Assembly: GCA_002631855.1 (NCBI GenBank)
Contig: NTLF01000017.1
Location: 434,001-498,000 of the forward strand
Source of the DNA: Zunongwangia sp. ESRF-bin46
GTDB lineage: Bacteria; Bacteroidota; Bacteroidia; Flavobacteriales; Flavobacteriaceae
Direction of reading: 5' to 3'
Length of the DNA: 64,000 nucleotides
Part shown: positions 10,101-18,368 of the stretch, one piece after another
Layout of the letters: each line of letters begins with the position of its first letter
Position numbering within the stretch: position 1 is the stretch's first letter
Program-made: the position numbers and the translations under genes
The notes under the pieces: model-generated
Told to the model about the DNA's origin: nothing
Database searches by the model: none
Seen by the model: the letters and a program-made list of their open reading frames with translations, nothing else

Positions 10101-10861
10101 GAACGAATTTCGGTAATGAGTGTTCCTACACCTGGAAAAGGAATATTCCCCTGCAACGGGAAAATATGGTCCCGAAATGAAAAGCGTCCTCCATGAAAAC
10201 CATTTGTGAACATAGGATGGTGCATCGCAAAAATTATTATTTTATTGGCGCTTTTCTTTATTTCACCTGCAATTTCTAAGAGAAGTTTTTCACGCGTTTT
10301 AATCTGGCATTTATCATTCATATTTGGGTTTTTGTCCCAATCTTCAATAAACCATTGGCTATCTACCGCTATTAATTGTATGTTTTCTGAAAGCTCAATG
10401 CTCTCTAGAGGGCAACCGTTATTTGGGGTTAGGATATCGCCATCTTCAAAATTTTCTTTTAAGTAATCTTCAATGGTTTCCAGCCCTTTGGTTTTATTGA
10501 AATCCCATTCGTAATTTCCTGGTAAAAAATAAGGGGTAGCCCCAGTAGTTTTTGCTACTCGAATTTGAGGATCAAGTTGCTTTTTTAGTTTTTCTTCCTC
10601 ACCGTCTTCAGCATCTATATTGTCCCCCATAAAAAGAACACTTTTTTCTTTGGAAGCATTCTTTGCAATTATTTTACTTAAAACGGATACCGTTGCTTCA
10701 CTATTATTAGCCGCATTTCCTGTTACATAGATAGTATTTACAACCTCTTCTTGATTAAAAGTATCATCAATTGTTCTATCTAATCGTGTTTGTAGTTTTG
10801 AGGTCGCACAAGAAGCTAGAAGCAGAAAAGAAAGTACTAAGTAAAATGGGGATAATTTCAT
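7190..10861 (-). CDS. Giant surface lipoprotein: degenerate phosphoesterase + kinase-like domain + outer-membrane barrel (third gene of triplet)
   Basis: 1223 residues. A lipoprotein signal (LLASC, Cys18) precedes a purple-acid-phosphatase-like domain whose ligand motifs are altered: motif I TGNAAN (47-52, Asp lost), II GDNID (79-83, Tyr lost), III GNYE (115-118, His to Tyr), IV AMHH kept (212-215), V GHEEN (291-295, last His lost). The middle region keeps kinase-like marks: GGGHQT (438-443), RALKK (459-463), VERP (547-550), GDWDRHSDQW (600-609), PRDRDQVF (627-634). About 880-1223 is a beta-barrel of the surface-antigen/Omp85 type with the loop motif GLRGY (1126-1130) and a terminal Tyr. It lies 20 bases after the second paralogue. 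The phosphatase is probably inactive; the kinase reading is inference. Confidence 0.85.
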   Translation of the reverse strand: MKLSPFYLVLSFLLLASCATSKLQTRLDRTIDDTFNQEEVVNTIYVTGNAANNSEATVSVLSKIIAKNASKEKSVLFMGDNIDAEDGEEEKLKKQLDPQIRVAKTTGATPYFLPGNYEWDFNKTKGLETIEDYLKENFEDGDILTPNNGCPLESIELSENIQLIAVDSQWFIEDWDKNPNMNDKCQIKTREKLLLEIAGEIKKSANKIIIFAMHHPMFTNGFHGGRFSFRDHIFPLQGNIPFPGVGTLITEIRSQGGVSKQNRFNYRYSELMKELEILLNKPDHRILIVSGHEENLQYIEEGNFKQLVSGAASSAKPVSLSDNGIFSYGKQGFASVEITDKGSVWVSFYASEEKKDASNLLFRRKIFQTVGELETESFPKTYPRTYTASVYDIDKVEKSDFFKSFWGQHYRDVYGTKVTAATALLDTLYGGLEVVRPGGGHQTRSLRLVTKDGKEYNMRALKKSAVQLLETTTFNGIDAEKYFSNTVPEDLILDFYTAAHPYGAFAIPKLAKAAGVYYTTPELYYVPKQQRLGKYNEDYGNQLYMIVERPAEEYENRKSFGYPDNVESTDDLLEKLREDEDHTLDEATYIRARIFDMLIGDWDRHSDQWRWSEFEDEGEKLQFIPIPRDRDQVFANFDGSFLNLLRKLAGSVNQFGIYNEDIKDVAWFNKAGSKLDRALIKRSDKSVWMEEAKKMQQAIDEEILDNAFKDLPMEVQDTTSSEIKKSFLKRKENLVHIVERYYQEFIKFQMLTGTDKDDHFVINRQPNGKTQIIAYRIKDGEKGDVLFDRVFNSEETKEIWLYGLDDDDVFEVNGVAEKAILIRLIGGQDDDIYNISEGKKIVVYDNKDDEVEIKNKGGARFKTTNIYEANSYDYTKKKSSTSTISLETLYNNDTGVSLKASYTNDKFNFIKNPYSKRTNISLDYNFQTTGFDIDFLKGFAAVVNDFNLVIDGRYTSLDYTENFFGFGNETINPEDDLGLSYNRIQMERIHGGLALEKETDYGSFFQLKLNLNTLKLINNESNFLLDAAPEEYTLRSYFAVPEVTYSYKNYNADYFPSKGMFFSATVGGIDNLKSNDITGFLKSSVLFYNSLLSNNRLVLETGASTHLQVGDRPEFHQTATLGAKTGLRGYREGRFKGFNSFLGKSDLLYTFQPIKTALFPVTVRIRGGYNIGRVWVKRDTSEKWYDAYGGGFDILWTNAIVGSFTAFKGEEGTRLSFGLKISY

Positions 10862-10881
10862 ACAATATGTTATCTGGGTTC

Positions 10882-13800
10882 TTAAAAGTCAAATCCTAAG
10901 CCGAAAACCAAGCGAGCTCCTTCTACAGAGTGAAATAAGCTTGCTGAACCAGTTAAGCCACCGCTACCGTTTATCCAAAGACCGCCTCCATATGAGTTAT
11001 GCCATTTTTCCGAATCAAATTCAGGTGTCCATACACGACCTAAGTCGGCCCCGCCGTAGAGACCTACTTGTAAAGGGATTAAACCTACTTTAAATTCGTC
11101 AAAGCTATATCGAACATCTGCACTTCCTACTAATGAAGACTTCCCTGTAAAGCGTTCTTCCCTAAACCCGCGAAGACCACTATTTGCACCTAAATTAATG
11201 CCCTGAAAAAATTCAAATTGACTCCCAAAGTTAAACTTTGCTCGTACATTGGTTTTTAACACCCATTTTTTATTGGTAGTTAAGCTATTGTAGAAACCGA
11301 GTCGGGTTTTTAAATACCCGAATACCCTTTTTAAGTTATCAAAATTAGCTGTTACCCCAGTATTAAGGTCAAACATCATCCCAATAGTTGGGTTTCTGGG
11401 ATTATCAAAACTTCGGTAATTATAGATACCTTCAAGCGTACCGTATGGATCGAAGTTTTCAGTTTTATCTATTCTGCTAATATTGGTTAAGCCTGGTATT
11501 TCATTATTTACACGAATGGCTTCAAACTTACCTTGCAATTTAAAAAAGCTACCAAAATTTGAGTTACGTAACAATCCAGCTTTTGCCATAAGGGTTTGTA
11601 TTTGAACTCTATTATGATCAAAACCTAAATCGTCTTCTGGGTTAATGGTCTCATTTCCGTAACCAAAATAATTTACCACGTAAGTAGGGCTTGTGAAACG
11701 ACCACCAAAACTTAAATTTAATGTATTTCTAATATTGGCTATTTCTCCTTCGTAACTTATATCAAAACTATCACTATCAAAATAATACCCCACGTTTAAA
11801 CTATGTCGGCGGGAAAAAGGATTTTGCTGAAAGCCATTTACTTGGTACACATACTGTAATCCTGCTCTATAGCCATCATCCGGGTTGTATCCAAATGCCG
11901 CTGCATACGCGTGTGTATTTTGAATATTTTTCCGGTAATCGTATGTGTTTAAAGTATATACATCGGTAAGTCGCAAATTACCCCCATTTTTAACCTCAAC
12001 AGTATTTTCTTTACTTTCATGGTCATACACCTTTACTTTTTTTCCTTCAACTAACCGATACACATCGTTGCCGTGACCACCAATTAACCTTACGAATATT
12101 GGGTTATCGCCTGTTCCAGTCACTTCAAAAATATCTTGCTCATCTAATCCATAAATCCAAATCTGATTTGTTTCTGAAGCTAAAAAAGTACGGTCAGCCA
12201 CTAACATTCCCCTATCTTCTGAAGGAAAATTATACGTTCTTACATTTGTTCTCCCATCAGACAATCTAGTTACCTGAAAGAAGTCTTTTTTATTGGTGCC
12301 TTCAATGGTTTGAAGCTTGGCTAAATATGAATAGTATCTATCAGCAATTTTTTCAAGGTTATCCCTTCGCCCTTTCAAAACAGTTACTATGTCCTGTAGG
12401 GATTCATCGTTAACACTTTCGGGGATAATTGAAAAAGCGGTTTCAATAATTGAGTCTGAAATTGAGTTTTGTAAGTTTTTTGCTGCATTAATCCAATCTT
12501 CCCTTCCTGATTTTTTTAGAAGAGCACGATCCAATATAATTCCTTCTTTATTAAACCATCTTATATCCCGCAGGTTTTCATTATATACCTGTTTTTCATA
12601 GGTTCTACCAAATATAGATCTTGCAATATCAAGCACATTTCCTTCAAAACTAGAAAAAGCATCATCCCTGTTTCTTGGTATGGGAACAAAGACATTTACA
12701 CTATCTTGACGTAAGTATTCTGCCCATCTCCAGTGACCTGGTTCTCTATCCCAATCTCCCACAAGCATATCAAATAGCCTGGAACGTATAAAGTTTTCTT
12801 CATCTATTGACACTTCACGACCTCTTCGAAGTTTTATAAGGATATCATCTGCTGTTTCAATATCGTCCGGATACTCAAAAAGAGGCTCATCTTTCGTGCT
12901 TTCAGCAGGTTCTGTTGTAAGTAAATAAAGAGCATCCCCAAATTTTTCATTATAAACGCCTAATTGCTCTTGCTTGGGTATATAAAAGAGTTCTGTTTGA
13001 TTATGGAATATCCTTGCGGCCTTTGCCAGTGTAGGAAGAGCAAGTGGTGCATATGGATGAGTTGCCGTATAAAAATCTACCCCAAATGTATTTTTAGGTG
13101 TAACTTTAGAATCTTCTTTATCTATTTCTTGTGTCTCTGTATCTTCTTCAAAAACTATTTTTTGGGAAAACTCTAAAGCGTTCTTTTTCATGGCCCGCAT
13201 ACGGTACCTATTCCCTCTGGTATCTTCTAAAATTAAAGCATTATACTCTTCATTCTCTGTTTCCCGTATTACTTCTAGCCCACCATAAAGCGTATCTAAT
13301 GACGTGATTTTTGCAGTTACTTTATTAGTATAAGCATCTTTGTATTTAGCCCCCCAAACGGTTTTAAAAAACAATGCTTCACTAACACTATCTTGCTCGT
13401 ATATAGCAACTTCTTTGGTAGGTTCATAATTATTAGGTAATACAGAAGCAGGATAGGTTTTGTTTGAAGGAAACACTTCTTTCTGAAATAAAAGTTTTGG
13501 TTGATTGTCTTTCGTTCCACCATAATATTTTACAAATGAAGAGCCATCTTCAAAAACATCAAAAATGGCAAAACCTTGGCCACCATAGCTAAAAACACCA
13601 TTCTGCCCTAAAGCTGCGTATGATGATTTACCTCCAGAGCCTGAAAGTATTTGTACCAATCCTTCTTTTTCTACGTGTTGAAGTGTATGTTCATGACCTG
13701 AGGTAAAAACCACTCGACCATGCTTTTTAGCCAAAGAGGCCAAACGATTCATTAGCTTGTTGTAAAGTTCATTATATCTATCTTGAACCGAAACCCCTCC

Positions 13801-14598
13801 CTGTGAACGTATTTGTACCACTAAAGATGATAATATAGGTAAGGGAAACTTACTTTGTGTAGGGTATAAATGCTTTTCTAACGCAAAATAGCCACCGTGA
13901 GTTCCATTGGTGAACATAGGGTGGTGCATCGCAAAAAGAACCGTTTTATTTTTATTCTTTTCCAGTTCATTGGCTATTTCAATAAACAGTTTTTCCCGTG
14001 TTTTAATTTCACAATTTTTATTGAAATCTGGATCACTATTCCAGTCTTCAAGATACCACTGTGAGTCTATAATTAATAATTCAACATTTTCTGAAACTGA
14101 AAAACTTATTAACGGACATCCTCCTGTAGGTTGAAAAGCCAAAGAGTCTAAGTGTTTTTGAACGTATTCCTGTTCCCGCTTAAGACCAATTAACCCACCA
14201 GAATAATATTCATGATTTCCCGGAATAATATATGTCTGCCCCTTAAAGTCTTCTAATGCTTTAAACTGGTTGTCCATATAATATTCACTGATCTCCCTGT
14301 TGGGATGCCCTTCTGCTGGCATGCCATCATCGTAAATATTATCGCCTAAAAAAATAGCATGATCACTAGCTTTAGTTGAATTTTCCTTTAAATAATTATT
14401 AAAAATAGTAAGACCATCACTCATTCTATTTAGCGGTGAAATCCCAGCATCACCTACTAAATAAAAAGTTCGTTCTATTTTTTTATCTGTTGGGAAAGAA
14501 GGTTTTTCTTCCGGATTTTTATACTGCGGTTCATAAGTAGCACATGCACTTACTATAGTAATTAAAATTAAAAAAAGAGAGTTCTTTTTGAAACGCAT
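10882..14598 (-). CDS. Giant surface lipoprotein: intact phosphoesterase + degenerate kinase-like domain + outer-membrane barrel (second gene of triplet)
   Basis: 1238 residues from ATG 14598 (a TTG two codons earlier is less likely). Lipobox VSAC, Cys19. All five purple-acid-phosphatase-like motifs are present: GDAG (49-52), GDNIY (85-89), GNHE (127-130), AMHH (223-226), GHEH (301-304), so this copy should be an active metallophosphoesterase. In the middle domain the glycine-rich stretch is replaced by an acidic one (about 446-452), DRH becomes DRE (617-619) and PRDRDQ becomes PRNRDD (641-646), while RAMKK and the GDWD aspartates remain. The C terminus is an Omp85-like barrel with GLRGF and a terminal Phe. 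It lies 22 bases after the first paralogue's stop. Confidence 0.87.
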   Translation of the reverse strand: MRFKKNSLFLILITIVSACATYEPQYKNPEEKPSFPTDKKIERTFYLVGDAGISPLNRMSDGLTIFNNYLKENSTKASDHAIFLGDNIYDDGMPAEGHPNREISEYYMDNQFKALEDFKGQTYIIPGNHEYYSGGLIGLKREQEYVQKHLDSLAFQPTGGCPLISFSVSENVELLIIDSQWYLEDWNSDPDFNKNCEIKTREKLFIEIANELEKNKNKTVLFAMHHPMFTNGTHGGYFALEKHLYPTQSKFPLPILSSLVVQIRSQGGVSVQDRYNELYNKLMNRLASLAKKHGRVVFTSGHEHTLQHVEKEGLVQILSGSGGKSSYAALGQNGVFSYGGQGFAIFDVFEDGSSFVKYYGGTKDNQPKLLFQKEVFPSNKTYPASVLPNNYEPTKEVAIYEQDSVSEALFFKTVWGAKYKDAYTNKVTAKITSLDTLYGGLEVIRETENEEYNALILEDTRGNRYRMRAMKKNALEFSQKIVFEEDTETQEIDKEDSKVTPKNTFGVDFYTATHPYAPLALPTLAKAARIFHNQTELFYIPKQEQLGVYNEKFGDALYLLTTEPAESTKDEPLFEYPDDIETADDILIKLRRGREVSIDEENFIRSRLFDMLVGDWDREPGHWRWAEYLRQDSVNVFVPIPRNRDDAFSSFEGNVLDIARSIFGRTYEKQVYNENLRDIRWFNKEGIILDRALLKKSGREDWINAAKNLQNSISDSIIETAFSIIPESVNDESLQDIVTVLKGRRDNLEKIADRYYSYLAKLQTIEGTNKKDFFQVTRLSDGRTNVRTYNFPSEDRGMLVADRTFLASETNQIWIYGLDEQDIFEVTGTGDNPIFVRLIGGHGNDVYRLVEGKKVKVYDHESKENTVEVKNGGNLRLTDVYTLNTYDYRKNIQNTHAYAAAFGYNPDDGYRAGLQYVYQVNGFQQNPFSRRHSLNVGYYFDSDSFDISYEGEIANIRNTLNLSFGGRFTSPTYVVNYFGYGNETINPEDDLGFDHNRVQIQTLMAKAGLLRNSNFGSFFKLQGKFEAIRVNNEIPGLTNISRIDKTENFDPYGTLEGIYNYRSFDNPRNPTIGMMFDLNTGVTANFDNLKRVFGYLKTRLGFYNSLTTNKKWVLKTNVRAKFNFGSQFEFFQGINLGANSGLRGFREERFTGKSSLVGSADVRYSFDEFKVGLIPLQVGLYGGADLGRVWTPEFDSEKWHNSYGGGLWINGSGGLTGSASLFHSVEGARLVFGLGFDF

Positions 14599-14620
14599 AC
14601 ACAATAATAGTATTCTTATT

Positions 14621-17600
14621 TTACATTGAAAAAGCTACTTTGAAAGAAAACTGAACACCTTCATCTGAAGTAAAAACATTTACGGTACCGCTTAACAAGT
14701 CGGCAGCATTAATCCAAACACCTCCACCGTAGCTATTATGCCAAACATCTGAAGTATCATTCGGAATCCATACTCTACCCAAATCGTACCCGCCAAATAC
14801 TCCTATTTGTACAGGTGTCACTGCTGTTCTAAAACTATTAAAGCTATATCGTAAATCTGCTCCTCCAGCTAATGCACTACGACCGGTAAAACGGTCTCTT
14901 CTATATCCTCTTAATCCATAGTCTCTACCTAATTGCGCGCCTTGATAGAATTCAAAGTTGTTTCCTACATTAAAGTGTCCAACTGCTTTGGTTTTTAAAA
15001 CAACCTTTTTGTCTTTTGTCAAAGCGTTGTAAAAAGTTAACTTCGGAATTACATATCCAAAAACACGATCACTATCATCAATGTTTTGAGTTCCTCCTGC
15101 CGTTAAGCTTGCATGCATTCCTCTACCAGGATTGGCTTTATTGTCAAAACTTTCATAGGTGTATGTTCCTTCAGCAGATGCGAAATATTTTCTTTCCTCA
15201 ACATCTGGGTATCCAATATCTGAAATGAATCTATCGTCGGTATCTTCTACTTCAACGCCTTCAAATTTCGCTTTAAATTCAAAAGTGCTTCCGTAGCGGC
15301 CATCTTTTTTAATTCCTAATGCTCCACCATAACTTCCTATACGCACTCGGTTATAATCTCTACCAAGATCTTCTTCATAATCAAGGTTTATAGTTTCATT
15401 TCCGAAGCCAAAAAAGTTTTCAGAAAAATTTGGGTTACGGAAATGCCCTTCGACTAAAAAGTTCCAATCTCCAAAAATGTTGGCAAACTCACCGCTATAA
15501 TTTATATCAAAACTTTCAGTAGCAAAATAATACCCCGCTTTTATACTGTGCTTTTGTTTAAAAGGATTTTCTTGGAAACCGTGAACGGTAAACGTATCAG
15601 AAAGTCCAAGTAAAAACCCATCATCTGCATTGTAACCAAACGTAGGCAGTAAAAGGTTAATTGTTTTATTCTCTTTTACATAGTCATAGGTATTAAAATT
15701 GTAATTATTGGTGATTCTAAAAGCAGCCCCACCTTTATTCTTAATGGTGTTTTTCTTACTTTTTTGATCATAAACCTTTATTCTACTTCCGTTTTCGATA
15801 TCGTAGGTGTCGTTATTTTGTCCACCAATAATTCGAATAAAAATAGGACGGCTACCTTTTCCTTTTACTTCAAAAACATCATCATCATCAAGACCATACA
15901 CCCAAAGCTCTTTGGTATCATCTTTTGTAAACGTTCTGTCAAGAATAAGGTCGCCTTTTTCACCATCTTTTATTCTGTACGCCTTAATATTTGTTTTTCC
16001 TTCTGGCAATCGAGTAATTTCAAAAATATCATCCTTATCGGTACCCGTTAAGATTTGAAGGTTTGAAAAGTAATCGTAGTATTCAGAAGCAATTCTTACA
16101 ATATTGTTGCGTCTCCCTTTTAGGTTTTCTTTAATTTCTTCAGCAGTTTCATCTTGCACTTCTTTTGGCAAGTCATTAAACGCTTGTTCAATCACTTCAT
16201 CGGTTACATTTTCTTTAATGTATTCGGCTTGTACCATCCACTCTTCTCTTCCGTAGTTTTCAGCTAAGGCGCGGTCTAATTTTATTCCGGCGCTGTTAAA
16301 CCATTTGGTATGTTCCAATTCTGGGCCATACACTTGAAATTGACGGGCTGTACTAAATAAAGCTCGTACCGCATCTAACAATCCGCCATCAAAATTTGCA
16401 AAAACCTGATCTCTATCCCTTGGTATTGGCGTATAAATCTTATCACCATTTTCATCTTCTTGCAAAGCAAATCGCCACTGGTCATTATGACGATCCCAAT
16501 CTCCAATCAACATATCGAACATTCGAGCACGGATGTATGCTTTCTGGTTTATTTTATTTTCTTCATCTTTCCTTATTTCTTCCAACACATCATCTGTACT
16601 AATGATATCTTCTGCGTAATCAAAAATAGCTTCATCATATTCTTCGTCAGGACGTTCAACGATCATGTACAGTTCATCCCCATAGGTTTCATTAAACTTA
16701 CCAAGCGCCTTTTGCTTAGGGACGTAAAATAATTTGGGATTGGTATGGAATACTTTCGCTGCATCTGCCAATTTTGGGATGGCAAAAGCTCCATACGGAT
16801 GAGCTGCAGTATAAAAATCGAGGATTAAATCTTCCGGTAGCGTATTTTTAAAATCGCTTTCAATCACTTCGTTTTTAAGAATTACCGTTTGTAAAAACTG
16901 AACAGCACTCTTTTTTAAGGCTCGCATATTATAATCGTGACCTTCTTTATCTACTAAGCGAAGTGAAACCGTTTGATGGCCTCCACCTGCGCGTTCAACT
17001 GTTAAACCGCCATATAAAGTATCTAAATCTACTGTTGGTGCCAGTACTTCTTTGCCGTACACTTTGCGATAATGGTCGCCCCAAACTGTTTTAAAGAAGC
17101 CACTTCTATTTACCAGACTATCGCTATATACAGCAGCTTTTACGGTTTTAGGAAAGGTGTTTGGTAGTTTTGAAATATTATATTCTCTTTCTGGACCTAT
17201 AATTTCCTTTTCAAATACTTTAGTTGAGCTTCCATCTTCTTCAGCCTTAAAAAAGGCAACTGAAGTTGAACCGTCCTTATAAATGGTCACTTTACTGAAA
17301 CCTTGTCCACCATATGAAAACATTCCGTTTTCACCTAAAGCCGTAGCTGTGGCATCTCCGCCAGAGCCCGAAATAACTTGTTTTGCGTTAGCCCCTTCAA
17401 TGTATTGCAATGAACGGTCGTGACCGGAAACCAAAACAAGGTTTTTATGATCTTTTACTAAAACTTCAATTCTCCCCATTAATTCGCTATAAGCTTCATT
17501 ATATCTATCTTGAGGGGATATGGCTCCTTGGCTTCGTACTTGTGTAATTAAAGAAGCTACTCCAGGAACAGGTAATAGATGGTTTAGAGCAGGATATTTT

Positions 17601-18313
17601 CCACCGATTTTACCATTGGTGTACAATGGGTGGTGCATTGCTAAGATTATGGTTTTTTGTTTTGCTTTTTTAAGTTCACCTTCCAGTTCAACTAAAAACT
17701 TAGCTCGGTTTTTAATCTGGCACTTATCGTTCATTTTTGGGTGTTTATCCCATTCTTCAATATACCATTGTGTGTCAATCATTATTAAATGAACTGAATC
17801 ACTGATTTCCACTTCTTCCAGCGGACATCCGTTGTTTGGTTCTAATACAGAATCTGAATTTAAAGCTTCCTTCAACAAGTCTTCTTCCAGTTCAAGACCA
17901 TCGACACCAGATTTCCAGTCTAGGTTTCCTGGTAATACATTTACGGTTCCTTGAAAACCTTCAATAGCTTCTAATTGTTTTTTAATTTTTTGTTTTGCTT
18001 CAGCCTTAACAGGGCCATCATCTTTCGGCATTCCTTTTGGGTAAAAGCTATTGCCCAAAAATAACAAGTTGTTATCTTCGGTATTTTTTTCAGCTATATA
18101 GTTTTTAAAGGCTTGTAGCGTTAAGTTTTTTTCTGTTTCACCTATTGATATATAGCCCGCATCGCCTATAAAGTAAAATGTTCTTTCTATTTCTTTCCCG
18201 TCACTAGAAAAAGAATCTGGTTGGTAGGTTGAAGAGTATTGGGGTTGATAGGTTGCACAAGAGAAAAACAATAGTGCCGTGATAAAAGTTATAAAGATGT
18301 TAATTTTTTTCAT
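14621..18313 (-). CDS. Giant surface lipoprotein: degenerate phosphoesterase + kinase-like domain + outer-membrane barrel (first gene of triplet)
   Basis: 1230 residues from ATG 18313. Likely lipidated Cys19 (FFSC, a weak lipobox). The phosphoesterase keeps GDAG (50-53) and AMHH (225-228) but has GNSFY for GDxxY (87-91), GNLD for GNHE (129-132) and GHDR for GHxH (297-300), so three metal ligands are gone. The middle domain is like that of the third gene: GGGHQT (443-448), RALKK (464-468), VERP (552-555), GDWDRHNDQW (604-613), PRDRDQVF (631-638). The C-terminal barrel carries GLRGY but ends in Met rather than an aromatic residue, unusual for a barrel sorting signal. It is first in a three-gene operon; no exact TAnnTTTG is visible upstream. 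Confidence 0.85.
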   Translation of the reverse strand: MKKINIFITFITALLFFSCATYQPQYSSTYQPDSFSSDGKEIERTFYFIGDAGYISIGETEKNLTLQAFKNYIAEKNTEDNNLLFLGNSFYPKGMPKDDGPVKAEAKQKIKKQLEAIEGFQGTVNVLPGNLDWKSGVDGLELEEDLLKEALNSDSVLEPNNGCPLEEVEISDSVHLIMIDTQWYIEEWDKHPKMNDKCQIKNRAKFLVELEGELKKAKQKTIILAMHHPLYTNGKIGGKYPALNHLLPVPGVASLITQVRSQGAISPQDRYNEAYSELMGRIEVLVKDHKNLVLVSGHDRSLQYIEGANAKQVISGSGGDATATALGENGMFSYGGQGFSKVTIYKDGSTSVAFFKAEEDGSSTKVFEKEIIGPEREYNISKLPNTFPKTVKAAVYSDSLVNRSGFFKTVWGDHYRKVYGKEVLAPTVDLDTLYGGLTVERAGGGHQTVSLRLVDKEGHDYNMRALKKSAVQFLQTVILKNEVIESDFKNTLPEDLILDFYTAAHPYGAFAIPKLADAAKVFHTNPKLFYVPKQKALGKFNETYGDELYMIVERPDEEYDEAIFDYAEDIISTDDVLEEIRKDEENKINQKAYIRARMFDMLIGDWDRHNDQWRFALQEDENGDKIYTPIPRDRDQVFANFDGGLLDAVRALFSTARQFQVYGPELEHTKWFNSAGIKLDRALAENYGREEWMVQAEYIKENVTDEVIEQAFNDLPKEVQDETAEEIKENLKGRRNNIVRIASEYYDYFSNLQILTGTDKDDIFEITRLPEGKTNIKAYRIKDGEKGDLILDRTFTKDDTKELWVYGLDDDDVFEVKGKGSRPIFIRIIGGQNNDTYDIENGSRIKVYDQKSKKNTIKNKGGAAFRITNNYNFNTYDYVKENKTINLLLPTFGYNADDGFLLGLSDTFTVHGFQENPFKQKHSIKAGYYFATESFDINYSGEFANIFGDWNFLVEGHFRNPNFSENFFGFGNETINLDYEEDLGRDYNRVRIGSYGGALGIKKDGRYGSTFEFKAKFEGVEVEDTDDRFISDIGYPDVEERKYFASAEGTYTYESFDNKANPGRGMHASLTAGGTQNIDDSDRVFGYVIPKLTFYNALTKDKKVVLKTKAVGHFNVGNNFEFYQGAQLGRDYGLRGYRRDRFTGRSALAGGADLRYSFNSFRTAVTPVQIGVFGGYDLGRVWIPNDTSDVWHNSYGGGVWINAADLLSGTVNVFTSDEGVQFSFKVAFSM

Positions 18314-18368
18314 AAGCAAATTAAAGCGTGGTATTTTTAGTAATTTGGATATTTAAAACTGAAATTTT

